Below are positions 34,481-43,610 of a DNA stretch of 64,000 nucleotides, piece by piece. Source of the DNA: Dehalococcoidia bacterium. Its GTDB lineage: Bacteria > Chloroflexota > Dehalococcoidia > SpSt-223. Below the pieces are notes generated by a model. It saw nothing but the letters and a program-made list of their open reading frames with translations, was not told where the DNA came from and ran no database searches. The stretch's first letter is position 1. Each line of letters opens with the position of its first letter. A program made the translations under genes and the position numbers. The DNA lies in the NCBI GenBank assembly GCA_026003895.1, contig BPIC01000002.1, forward strand, positions 744,001 through 808,000, read 5' to 3'.

Positions 34481-35457
34481 TGAACCGACCGTCTCTCGCC
34501 GCCTCAGTCCTCGACCTGATCGGCCGCACGCCGCTGGTTCAGCTGGCGCGGCTGTCGCCCGCTGGCGGTGCAACGATTTTTGGGAAGCTCGAAGCTGCGA
34601 ATCCCGCCGGCAGCGTCAAGGATCGGATCGCGCTGGCGATGATCGAGGCGGCCGAGGCCGCTGGTGTGTTGAAACCGGGCGACACGATCGTCGAGCCGAC
34701 CAGCGGCAACACCGGTATCGGCCTCGCGATGGTTGCCGCAGTGAAGGGCTATCGGCTCATCCTGACGATGCCGGAGGACATGAGCCTCGAGCGCCGGCGG
34801 TTGCTGGCGCGCTTCGGGGCGGAGCTCGTGCTTACACCCGCGATTGAGGGCATGACGGGGGCCGTGTACGCCGCCGAAGAGATCTGCCGGCGCGGCCCGG
34901 GCTATTTCATGCCACAGCAATTCGTCAACGAAGCGAACCCGGAGATTCACTACCGGACGACCGGACCAGAACTTGTCGCGGCGCTTGGGCGGATCGATGC
35001 CTTCGTCGCCGGGGTCGGCACCGGCGGCACCATCACTGGGGTCGGCCGCTACTTCCGAGAGCAGGGGCTGAGCACTCGCATCATCGCTGTCGAGCCGGCA
35101 CGCTCACCAGTCCTGCAGGGCGGCAGGTTCCGGCCACACGGGATCCAAGGAATCGGGGCGAGCTTCGTTCCCGGCGTGCTCGACCGCCAACTCATCGATG
35201 AAGTGATCGGCGTACGCGATGAGGATGCGATCCGGGTCACCAGCGAATTGACGCGACGCGAAGGGCTGCTTGTCGGCATCTCGTCGGGAGCGAATGTCTG
35301 GGCAGCGATCCAAGTCGCGCGCCGATTGAGCCCGGACGCGACGGTGGTAACAGTGCTCTGTGATACCGGCGAGCGCTATCTGACGGTGCCCTTCGATGAA
35401 GACGATCGGGCGCGCCCCGATCATGCCAAGCCGGCCGCCGACCACGCGCGGCCATAA
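34480..35457 (+). CDS. cysK: cysteine synthase (O-acetylserine sulfhydrylase type)
   Basis: The 325-residue product carries PLVQLARLSP, the PLP lysine in ANPAGSVKDRIALAMI, the substrate loop EPTSGNTGIGLAMVA, the TMPEDMSLERRRLLARFGAELVLT segment and the phosphate loop VGTGGTITG. These are CysK features, though sulfur here may come from the carrier protein next to it. It overlaps the Rrf2 stop by one base (TAATG) and precedes the carrier-E1 fusion by 9 bases. No serine acetyltransferase is seen nearby. The last 20 residues are a His/Pro-rich tail. Confidence 0.94.
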   Translation: MNRPSLAASVLDLIGRTPLVQLARLSPAGGATIFGKLEAANPAGSVKDRIALAMIEAAEAAGVLKPGDTIVEPTSGNTGIGLAMVAAVKGYRLILTMPEDMSLERRRLLARFGAELVLTPAIEGMTGAVYAAEEICRRGPGYFMPQQFVNEANPEIHYRTTGPELVAALGRIDAFVAGVGTGGTITGVGRYFREQGLSTRIIAVEPARSPVLQGGRFRPHGIQGIGASFVPGVLDRQLIDEVIGVRDEDAIRVTSELTRREGLLVGISSGANVWAAIQVARRLSPDATVVTVLCDTGERYLTVPFDEDDRARPDHAKPAADHARP

Positions 35458-35466
35458 GGGGAAACA

Positions 35467-36603
35467 ATGACGGTCCAAGTGTACATACCGACAAGTTTGC
35501 GGCCGCTGGCTGAAAATCGAGCCAATATCGATGCGCCTGCCGGCAGCGTCGCTGATGTGTTGAACGGTCTCACGGCCCGCTATCCCGCGATTCGTGATCG
35601 GCTGTACGACGAGTGTGGGCAGCTCCATCGCCACGTCTCGGTGTTTGTCAACGATGCCGAAATAAGCCAGCTTCAAGGGATCGAAACTCCGGTCCGCGAC
35701 GGTGACAAAGTCGCCTTGGTCCCTGCCATCGCCGGAGGCGCTGTCGATCTCGGCATCGACTTCAGTCAGCGGCCACTCACTTGGGGACCGGAGCAAGTCC
35801 AGCGCTACAGCCGCCACCTCATCCTGCCGGAGATCGGCGGGGTCGGACAGAAAAAGCTGCTGCGCTCGAAGGTGCTCCTCGTCGGCGCTGGTGGCCTCGG
35901 CTCGCCGATTGCGCTCTATCTCGCGGCTGCGGGCGTCGGCACAATCGGACTGATCGATTTCGACGACGTGGACATGTCGAACCTGCAACGGCAGATTCTC
36001 CACAGGACAAGCACGGTCGGCATGCCAAAGGTTGAATCGGGCAAACGCGCCATCAATGACCTCAACCCCGATGTCAACGTGGTGGCTCATCGTGTTCCTA
36101 TCAATTCTGAGAATGCGATGGAGGTCATCCCGCAGTACGACATCATCATCAACGGCTGCGACAACTTCCCGACGCGCTATCTAGTAAACGACGCGTGCTA
36201 CTTGCTCAAAAAGCCACTCGTTGATGGGAGCATCTTCCGGTTCGAAGGTCAGGCGACGGTATATCTCCCGGGTCAGGGATGCTATCGCTGTGTCTTTCCG
36301 GCGCCGCCGCCTGCCGGAGCCGTGCCAAGTTGCGCTGAGGCTGGCGTGCTTGGCGTGCTGCCGGGGATCATCGGCGTCATTCAGGCAATCGAGGCGATTA
36401 AGCTGATCGTAGGGATCGGCGAGCCCCTCGTGAATCGGCTTCTTCTGTTCGATGCGCTCGAGATGAGCTTTCGGCAGGTGAAGCTACGGCGAAATCCGAA
36501 GTGCCCGCTCTGCGGCGACAACCCGACGATTCATGAGCTGATCGACTACGAGGATTTCTGCGGCGTTGCCATTCCGTCGGCTCCGGCGACCGTCAGCGCA
36601 TGA
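35467..36603 (+). CDS. natural fusion of a CysO/MoaD-like sulfur carrier and a MoeB/ThiF-type E1
   Basis: The 378-residue product starts with a ubiquitin-like beta-grasp domain (residues 1-91; MTVQVYIPTSLRP... FVNDAEISQL... GDKVALVPAIAGG). It ends in the Gly-Gly at residues 90-91 that would be the activated terminus. From about residue 105 it continues as a MoeB/ThiF adenylyltransferase: QVQRYSRHLILPEIGGVGQKKL, VLLVGAGGLGSPIALYL, FDDVDMSNLQRQ, and zinc cysteines CYRC and CPLC. The Gly-Gly is internal, so a peptidase must cut after it before the carrier can be activated. The JAMM peptidase gene overlapping its stop by 4 bases is the obvious candidate. There is no rhodanese domain. Confidence 0.9.
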   Translation: MTVQVYIPTSLRPLAENRANIDAPAGSVADVLNGLTARYPAIRDRLYDECGQLHRHVSVFVNDAEISQLQGIETPVRDGDKVALVPAIAGGAVDLGIDFSQRPLTWGPEQVQRYSRHLILPEIGGVGQKKLLRSKVLLVGAGGLGSPIALYLAAAGVGTIGLIDFDDVDMSNLQRQILHRTSTVGMPKVESGKRAINDLNPDVNVVAHRVPINSENAMEVIPQYDIIINGCDNFPTRYLVNDACYLLKKPLVDGSIFRFEGQATVYLPGQGCYRCVFPAPPPAGAVPSCAEAGVLGVLPGIIGVIQAIEAIKLIVGIGEPLVNRLLLFDALEMSFRQVKLRRNPKCPLCGDNPTIHELIDYEDFCGVAIPSAPATVSA

Positions 36604-37103
36604 CAGCGCCGAGCGAACGCACATTGCACCTTCCGCGGGATCTGTACTGGGAAATGGCTCGCCACGCCCGCGACGAGAGCCCAAACGAGGCTTGTGGGCT
36701 GATTGCCGGCAAGGATGGGCGTCCCGTGCGCGTGTTTCGCGGCACCAACGTGGACCCCTATCCGGTGGTCCGGTACCAGATCGCGCCGAAGGACATCATC
36801 GCCTTCGACCGGATGCTGGAATCCAACGGCTGGCAATGGCTGGGCATCTACCACTCTCACAGCTTTTCCGAGGCGTATCCGTCACCGACCGACATTGCTA
36901 ACGCGGTCTCGTCGCTGAGCCCCGGTATCCTCTATCTCATCCTCTCACTCAAAGGAGAGAATGAAGAACGGCGAGTCGCCACCGTGCGCGTTGGGGAGCG
37001 TACGCTGGCAACCGTCAGCGAGCGCCGCCTTGTCCCGCCCACGATCCGCGCCTTCACCTTAGACGGTGGCGCCGTCAACGAAGTCCCCATCATTCTTGAA
37101 TAG
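36600..37103 (+). CDS. JAMM (Mov34/MPN) metallopeptidase, Mec-like
   Basis: The 167-residue product has a complete JAMM zinc site: Glu30 in NEACGLIAG, His85 and His87 in GIYHSHSFSEAYPSPTD, then Ser95 and Asp98. The pattern is H-x-H-x7-S-x2-D. In Mycobacterium the Mec protein of this family releases cysteine from the CysO-cysteine adduct. Here it overlaps the stop of the carrier-E1 fusion by 4 bases and follows cysteine synthase, so the same job is likely, along with freeing the carrier from the fusion. Length is normal for Mec. Confidence 0.92.
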   Translation: MTAPSERTLHLPRDLYWEMARHARDESPNEACGLIAGKDGRPVRVFRGTNVDPYPVVRYQIAPKDIIAFDRMLESNGWQWLGIYHSHSFSEAYPSPTDIANAVSSLSPGILYLILSLKGENEERRVATVRVGERTLATVSERRLVPPTIRAFTLDGGAVNEVPIILE

Positions 37104-37463
37104 GCTTGGAAACAAGGCGCCATGACGAGAAGGCCTGCGCCGGCGTTCGGTCGGTCCAGCCGAGGCAGCAGGCGCCTCTGAACACCCGTTCGCACGGCAT
37201 CCAGCCGCGCGTACCGGCAGCAGCGGCGGCCGGCTGTCACCTGCGTGAAGAAGACCGAGCGTCCCTTCTCCCGGCTTCCAACCGCCCGTCGCCGGGCACT
37301 CGGGCCCGGAAATTGGGCGCAGGGACACCGCCGCCTACCCTTCGCTCATCGATCGACCCTGCGTGGGCGGTCAAAGTCGCGACAGGCCGCCACGGGCCGG
37401 CGAGCGGAGCCGTTGCCCTTCCGCTACGATCGGCCAACGGACCCGTTGTCGAGGGAGCTGCCA
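37104..37463 (+). other. intergenic region before the S9 peptidase
   Basis: A spacer of about 360 bases. The open frame upstream of the peptidase continues through it, but composition is Arg/Pro-rich and no ribosome site fits an earlier start. I see no separate gene. Confidence 0.4.
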
Positions 37464-39407
37464 TTGACCGCGCCGCTGACGCCTGAAACGCTGGTGTACC
37501 GGTTCACCCCGGCCGCCGACCCCCAGCTTTCCCCCGACGGTCGGCACGTGCTCTACACCGTCACCACGACCGAACGCGGCAAAGCCCCGGTGAGCCAAAT
37601 CTGGCTGGCGAATGCTGACGGAACGTCACCTCGCCAGCTCACTCGCGCCGAAAAGTCTAGCGGTTCCCCTCGCTGGTCGCCGGACGGTCAGCACATCGCG
37701 TTTCTCTCCAGCCGTGGGGAAGGGAACGCCATCTTCCTGATGGACGCCAAGCAGCCGGGTGATCCGCGAGAGCTCACTCGGCATCGAGTCGCGATCGGGG
37801 GGCTTGCTTGGTCGCCCGATAGTAGATTGCTCGCCTATGTGGCGCCGGTGGATCCCGAAAATCCGGCGGAAGAGCCGCGGTCCTCCGATCCACCGCCAGT
37901 CCGGGTGACACGTCGTCTCGATTACAAGCAGGACGACCGAGGCTACCTCAACGACGTCCGCTACCAGCTCTTCATCGTTGACGCAGCCACTGGCGAGCGA
38001 CGCCAGTTGACGCACGAGCCGGTCGATCACTTCTGGCCAGCTTGGGCACCGGATGGTCGGTCGATCGCCGTCCAAGTGCCGAGTCGAAACGAGATGGCAT
38101 CCCAACTCGAGCTGGTTCCCGTCGGCGGCGGCGATCCGGTGCGGATTGGCCCGCCGCTTGGCTTTGTGTCGACCTTCGCTTGGTCGCCAGATGGCAGCCG
38201 ACTGCTCTTCAGCGGCGACGAGACACAAACGTGGCAAGCGGACTTCTTCATCTACGACGTCTCGACAGGCATCACCCGGCGGGTCACACAGGATTTGCCA
38301 GTCCTGCCGGATGGTGGGTTTCGGACCATTGTCCCTCCCGCCCAGCCCGTGTGGCTCGATGAGCGGAGGGTACTGTTCTGCGCCATCGCAGCGGGTTCGA
38401 GCGGTCTCTACGAGCTCGACGTCGAGCAAGGCACGATCCAACTTCTCCAAGACTGGATTGGAGGAACGGTCGGGCTTTCCGCCGATACGGCGCGCCAAAG
38501 GGTTGCTGTCGCCTATTCCAGCTTTGACCGCGTGGGCGAAATCGCCATCTTCGACCGAGTTGCCGGGCGCGGCACGATCGTCACGAACCTTTCAGCCGCC
38601 GTCTTGGCCGAATCACCGCCAGCCCGTCACGAACACTTCACCTTCGAGCGAGGTGGGCTGAAACTCGACGCGTGGCTCCTGTTCCCCCCCGACTTTGACA
38701 GCGCGAAACGGTATCCCGTCATTCTCGACGTGCACGGCGGCCCAAACGGCTACTACGGCCCGGCGTTCAATCCGATCCAGCAGCTTTTGGCGACCCACGG
38801 GTTTTTGGTGCTCTTCGTCAACCCCCGCGGCTCGACAAGCTATGGGCGGGAGTTCACGACTCGGGTTCTACGAGACTGGGGCGGCGAGGATTTCCTTGAC
38901 CTGATGGCAGCGCTCGATCGAGTGCTTGAGCGGCCGTATGCCGACGCCGACCGCCAAGGCATCTGGGGCTATAGCTACGGCGGCTACATGACAGCCTGGG
39001 CGATCGGACAGACCGGTCGCTTCAAGGCAGCCGTCTGCGGCGCCCCGTGTTACGACCTCCGTTCGATGTACGGCACAAGCGACATCGGCTATGCCTTCGG
39101 CGATCTCCACTGGGGCGGACCGCCGAACGAGCATGCGGACTGGTACGCCGCCCGATCGCCGTCCACGTTCATCGAGCGGGTCACCACACCGACACTCATC
39201 GTCCACGGTGAAGCCGACGAGCGGTGCCCGATTGGTCAGGGCGAGCAGATGTTCATCGCCCTCAAGAAGGCAGGCCGCGAGGTGGAGTTCGTCCGCTACC
39301 CGAACTGCTCGCACGTGTTTTTGCGGACCGGTCCACCCGCCTATCGCGAAGATCTCTACCGGCGGATACTCGACTGGTTCACCCGCTACCTTGGCGGTCC
39401 GAATTGA
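37464..39407 (+). CDS. S9-family serine peptidase (acylaminoacyl/dipeptidyl peptidase type)
   Basis: The product is 647 residues from a TTG start. GAGGGAG lies 7 bases before that TTG, which decides it over the earlier in-frame ATG at 37245. The N-terminal seven-bladed propeller has TolB-like repeats (PQLSPDGRHVLYT, PRWSPDGQHIAFLS, LAWSPDSRLLAYV, AWAPDGRSIAVQ). The C-terminal alpha/beta-hydrolase domain has the Ser in WGYSYGGYMT (about residue 504), Asp in HGEADERCP (about 584) and His in NCSHVFLR (about 616). It cleaves short peptides in the cytoplasm; no signal peptide is visible. Its 3' end overlaps the convergent ABC-F pseudogene by 29 bases. Confidence 0.94.
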   Translation: MTAPLTPETLVYRFTPAADPQLSPDGRHVLYTVTTTERGKAPVSQIWLANADGTSPRQLTRAEKSSGSPRWSPDGQHIAFLSSRGEGNAIFLMDAKQPGDPRELTRHRVAIGGLAWSPDSRLLAYVAPVDPENPAEEPRSSDPPPVRVTRRLDYKQDDRGYLNDVRYQLFIVDAATGERRQLTHEPVDHFWPAWAPDGRSIAVQVPSRNEMASQLELVPVGGGDPVRIGPPLGFVSTFAWSPDGSRLLFSGDETQTWQADFFIYDVSTGITRRVTQDLPVLPDGGFRTIVPPAQPVWLDERRVLFCAIAAGSSGLYELDVEQGTIQLLQDWIGGTVGLSADTARQRVAVAYSSFDRVGEIAIFDRVAGRGTIVTNLSAAVLAESPPARHEHFTFERGGLKLDAWLLFPPDFDSAKRYPVILDVHGGPNGYYGPAFNPIQQLLATHGFLVLFVNPRGSTSYGREFTTRVLRDWGGEDFLDLMAALDRVLERPYADADRQGIWGYSYGGYMTAWAIGQTGRFKAAVCGAPCYDLRSMYGTSDIGYAFGDLHWGGPPNEHADWYAARSPSTFIERVTTPTLIVHGEADERCPIGQGEQMFIALKKAGREVEFVRYPNCSHVFLRTGPPAYREDLYRRILDWFTRYLGGPN

Positions 39408-41046
39408 CCGGCTGATCGAGGAACGGCGCGAGCGAATCGGGCCCCCGAGCCGTGCCATCCGCAACTAAGACCGTTCGCGTGGCGAAGCTACGGATGAAGG
39501 CGCGATCGTGGGAGACCGCGATGATCGCGCCCGAGAACGCTTCCAGCGCCAACTCAAATTGCTCGCGCCCGTCAACATCGAGGTGGGTGTGCGGCTCGTC
39601 GAGCAGGAGCAGGGTACACCCTCGTAGGACGAGTAGCGCCAGCTTGAACCGTGTCCGCTCGCCCCCGCGAGCAGTCACCGACCCGGCGGAATACCGAACC
39701 CCCCCGCGAACAGAAACAGGTGAACGAAGGCACGAAGCTCCGAGTCGCTTGCTACAGAGGACATCACGTGCAGTTGCGAGGACGGTCTGGGCGGGATCGA
39801 GACCATCGACATCCTGGCGAAGCATCCCAATTCGGACCGTTTGACCAAGAACTCGTTCGCCGGTGCCTTGGTTGAGCTCGCCGGCGATACGTCGGAGCAA
39901 GGTGGTCTTGCCCGCCCCGTTCCGCCCGATGACGGCGACGCGTTCCCCCGCCACCTCCTCGAGCGAGATCCCCCGCAGCACATCGGCGTAGCCGGGATAA
40001 CCCACCGCGACGCCGCGCAACGCGAGAACGTCGCGGCCGCTTACCGTCGGCGTGCCGAAATCGCGGCGAAGGTTCCACGCCGGCTTTGGCTTCTCCACCC
40101 GCTCAGCGGAGTCGAGGTAGCGCTCCAGCTTTTTCTCTCGCGACTTGGCCAGCGCCGCCTTCTTGGGCGCATAGACCCCCAGGCCGGGCTGCCGCGGAGT
40201 CGTCGACAATTCGATCGATCGCGCGCTGCTGTTCAACCGACTGACGTCCGCTTGGGTGCGTCGGACGTACTTCTCGTGCCGTCGCTAAGCCTCGCCGAGC
40301 AGGGCACGCTCATGCGCCTCCGCGGCCACGACCGCGCTCCAACCGCCGGAATATGAGCGAGCGACTCCATCGCGCAGGACACGTGTCCGGCTCTCGGTCG
40401 CGTCGAGAAACGCCCGATCGTGGGAGACGATCAGAGCCGCCATCGCCGAGGTCACGAAGAAGCGCTCGAGCCGGGCGAGCGCATCGAGATCGAGATGATT
40501 GGTGGGCTCGTCAAGGAGCAGCAGGTCCGGTTCATCAACCAGAAGCGAGGTGAGCCCAAGCCGGGTCCGCTGACCGCTACTCAGCGAGGCAAGCGGTTGG
40601 TGGTCGCGAAGTCCGACCAGCCCCAGCCCAGCGAGCACCTCACGCTCACGCGCCTCGCGCTGTCAGCCGCGCAGTTCTTCGATGCGTGCGATAGCCTTTT
40701 CATAATCGGCCAGGGCAAATGGGAAGTCGGCCGCGCCAACACGCCGGGAGGCCGCCGCCTCGACCGCCCTCAGCGCCTCCGGGCGCGACGGTGTTCCGAA
40801 CACCTCGCCGACCGCCGCTTGATCGTCGCGGTGCTGAGCAAGCTAGCCAACCTTCGTGCCCGGCGCAACCGTGATGGCGCCGGAATCAGCCCCATCGATG
40901 CCCGCGATGAGGTGAAGGATCGTCGACTTGCCGCTGCCATTGGCGCCAACGAACCCAACATGCTCCACGGCATTGACCCGAATACTGCCGTCTCGGAGGA
41001 CGGTAGCCGCCCCAGATGCTTTGCGAAGGAGGCAAACCTGTAACAT
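39379..41046 (-). pseudogene. ABC-F ATPase, inactivated by three in-frame stops and frameshifts
   Basis: Reading one minus-strand frame from the ATG at 41046 gives an ABC-F protein. The first ATPase half has GANGSGKST, LSSGQRTRLGL and LLDEPTNHLDLD. The linker is KAALAKSREKKLERYL, and the second half has GRNGAGKTTLLRRIAG and SHDRAF. The frame is broken by TAG at 40843 (where the family has Tyr before L-x-Q), TGA at 40663 (a likely Trp) and TAG at 40285. Near 39675-39740 the reading shifts to another frame and back, so the second signature LSGGE has become ARGGE and the motif after it is DEPHTHLD. The gene is decaying. ABC-F proteins act on ribosomes or give antibiotic resistance. Confidence 0.85.
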
Positions 41047-42250
41047 GCTGCCGCCCGGAGGGAGGCAGCTGGGCTCCCAGTGCTCGCTCTGAAACACCTC
41101 GGGGAGGCGCATTCGCTTAGGACGCTCCAAATCAAACTAAGCCGTTTAGGAGCTGCCGCATTCAGCTCAGCCGCCCTCAGCGCTGGTACGCACCGATCGA
41201 GAGGACAGTTCCCCCGTCCAGCGCTCCGTGACACAACCGGCATGCGAGTGCACACGCGGAATTCGGCCAGACGCCATCTGCCTCGACTCTCTCGATTGTG
41301 GCGGGTGGCGTCCACGGGGTTCGCAACGCCGATCGGGGCGCGATGGGTGCCGAACGGGCCGTCACCGTCACGTCGAGGGCCGGTCGGAGAGACACGGGCA
41401 CTGCCACTCGTCGTGGGACAATGAGGAAGCCGCAGGACGCCCCGTCGGTGTGTTCGTTGGTTCGGACCGTTTCGTCGCGGATGGAAAACAGTTCGTTCGC
41501 GACGACTACGTTGGACCTAGCAGCGACGGTTCCGGGGTGCCTCTGGGGTCGCGCAGGGCCTGACGGAGCGAGGCAAATCCCCGGGAAATTCTTCGTCTGG
41601 AGAGCGAGCCGCTCCGGAGCCACGCTTGCCGGTGATGCCAAAGCGAAAGGTGAGCGGCTGAATTCCGCCGTTCAGGCACCCCGCTCAGCGGGCAGCCGGG
41701 CGATTCGAGCGGAAGTCGCCGATCCCCTCTGCTGATGTGCTCCACACCGCCGCGCGACGCGCTGGCTCGGTGAGGACCGTCTCAGCTGGCGAGTTGCGAG
41801 CACGAGCCGCGGCACCGCGGGGGATTCGAGCGCAAACGTCTCCACCGAGAGGAGTGCTCGTCGCATCCGATGGACCGCCGAGCCGGATTGCGGCGCTCGG
41901 GCAGCCGCTGTCCTGGAACTCGTTCGCTGCCGCCCAACAAGCGTGCAGGTGCGGATCAGCTCGTTGGAGGGTAGCTTTCGTTCGAGCGACGACCACCCGA
42001 CCTACGGAACCCCTCGACGTTCAGACCGCCAGCAGCCGCCATTTCGGGCGCTCGCGTGGCATGACCTTCCACGTCGGCAAAAGCTAAGCCCATCGGCGTC
42101 GAACGGTGCTGTTCGGCAGAGGGAGCTCAGGGCAATGCCGACTACCGCGGGGATATCCGCCAACAACATCCAATGGCGGGAAACGCCGGCCGGAGAAAAC
42201 GCGACGAGCGGCCCAGACGAGGCCGCTCGTCGTGCGGGACCGCAATGCGT
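41047..42250. other. 1.2-kb region without recognisable genes
   Basis: Open frames on both strands give Arg-, Ser- and Ala-rich products with no domain, no ribosome sites and no signal peptides. The neighbouring ABC-F gene is decaying, so this may be further decayed coding sequence, but I cannot identify any parent gene. Confidence 0.45.
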
Positions 42251-42547
42251 TTACGCAGCGCGCTGGGCTGGTAGCTCGCGCGCTGATGGAACGGCGACCG
42301 GCTCGGTGGATGCAGGCCGCTCCCGAAGGACGTCCAGCTCGTCAAGGTAGACCGCGCCGTTACATCGTGCGCAGCGAAGCGGTTGGCCCGGCGTCGGCCA
42401 TGGGGTAGGGCAGAGCGGGTTGGGGATGATCCGCTCGCCACGAATTCGGGCTTTGCGCGGCCCCGACAGTCCATCCGGCACGATGCCAATCACTTCACCA
42501 GAAACAAAACCACAAGCATGGCACTTGATATCTGCTCGAACTCTCAT
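42251..42547 (-). CDS. small zinc-ribbon protein, unknown function
   Basis: The 98-residue product starts with a metal-binding pair (DIKCHACGFVSGEVIG) and has a second pair (LRCARCNGAVYLDELD), the pattern of a rubredoxin-like zinc ribbon that may bind one zinc. The middle carries basic, Pro-rich sequence and the C-terminus is a disordered tail. It is likely a nucleic-acid or protein-binding regulator. No partner is evident; the next gene on the strand, an alpha/beta hydrolase, is 280 bases upstream. Confidence 0.75.
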   Translation of the reverse strand: MRVRADIKCHACGFVSGEVIGIVPDGLSGPRKARIRGERIIPNPLCPTPWPTPGQPLRCARCNGAVYLDELDVLRERPASTEPVAVPSARELPAQRAA

Positions 42548-42827
42548 CTCAACCCTCGTCTACTCGCCGTGAGGGCGAAATAGCCAATCACTGTTTGAAC
42601 GTAGCGCAAGTCCGCTTGGTTCCGACTCCCGACCTGAGATCACTCGCTCCGGGCTGGGTTATCGCATCGGAGCGCCGGGAGTCCGAGCGGTTGGTAGACC
42701 ATCCCACGCAACGACGGGCAGGTGATCTCCTACTTCCAGTCGGTGGAGCCCGGTTTTCCCACACGGCGCCCCAGCGCACAAGCGGTGGCAAGTGAAGTCA
42801 CATGTGCCGTCCGAACGTCGCTCGGCG

Positions 42828-43610
42828 TCAGCACGCGGGCGAGAGCAGGAAGGCGAGGATCTGCTCCGCGACATCGGCCGGTTTGTGGTCCGCGATCAGC
42901 GTCTCGCCCGGAAGAACGATGAGACGCGCATCGGGAATGAGCGCGGCGGCAACCTCTTGTTTGGCAATCATGAAGTCTTTCGAGCCTGACAGCAGCAACG
43001 TGGGACATCGGATCGCAGGGAGCAGCTCGCGGACTTCAGTATCGCTTACCGCCGCGGACGCCCACCAGGCGTGCGGACCGGCGAGCAGCCGATCGGTCAG
43101 CTCGCGATGGCGAACCCAGAGATCTGGGTTGGAATAAATGCGCCACATCCGCAGGAGGTACTCGCCATGAGGGTCGGGCGCCCAACCTCGTCGGGCAGCG
43201 CGGGTCCGGCGGGTGTTGTCGTCATCGGGATCGAAGATGGGCGTCCCCATGAGGATGAGGCGGCTGATCCGCTCCGGCGCTCGAGCTGCCATACCGGCGG
43301 CGAATCCGGCCCCGGTGTGGAATCCGAGCAGCGAACATTGGGCGAGGCCAAGTGCGTCGAGCGCCTCGAAGAAGACATCGCAATAGTCATTGAAGATGGG
43401 CTGGGCGGGTGGCGGGTCCGACATGCCGAAGCCGGGTGTATCGAGCGCCCAGGCTCGCAAGCGCTCCCCAAGCAGCGGGAGAATGGGCAGCCACATGCGG
43501 CCAGAGTTCGCCGTCTGGTGAAGCAAGACGAGCGCCGGGCCATCATTACCCGCTCGTCGGTAATGCAGTTGCCCCCACCGCACCCGAACGTAGCCCTTCT
43601 CGATCGTCAT
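42828..43610 (-). CDS. alpha/beta-hydrolase-fold protein with His at the nucleophile position
   Basis: The 260-residue product begins GYVRVRWGQLHYRRAG and has a complete fold: LVLLHQTANSGRMW, LDTPGFGMSDPPPAQP, then the elbow LLGFHTGAGFAAGMAARAPE, where the family Ser is His. The C-terminus keeps a His (ETLIADHKPADVA) and an Asp region (LLSGSKDFMIAKQ). It resembles the hydrolase at 28612-29412, which also lacks the Ser. GGAGG lies 7 bases before the ATG at 43610; the longer frame upstream is discarded. Substrate unknown. Confidence 0.83.
   Translation of the reverse strand: MTIEKGYVRVRWGQLHYRRAGNDGPALVLLHQTANSGRMWLPILPLLGERLRAWALDTPGFGMSDPPPAQPIFNDYCDVFFEALDALGLAQCSLLGFHTGAGFAAGMAARAPERISRLILMGTPIFDPDDDNTRRTRAARRGWAPDPHGEYLLRMWRIYSNPDLWVRHRELTDRLLAGPHAWWASAAVSDTEVRELLPAIRCPTLLLSGSKDFMIAKQEVAAALIPDARLIVLPGETLIADHKPADVAEQILAFLLSPAC

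Noticed and set aside
37245-37463. Earlier ATG giving a 720-residue S9 peptidase
   Set aside because: Extra residues are Arg/Pro-rich and unlike the family; GAGGGAG positioned before the TTG at 37464 fits better.
39379-41046. Stop-codon recoding in the ABC-F gene
   Set aside because: Two kinds of stop plus frameshifts in the same gene, and neighbouring genes use these stops normally.
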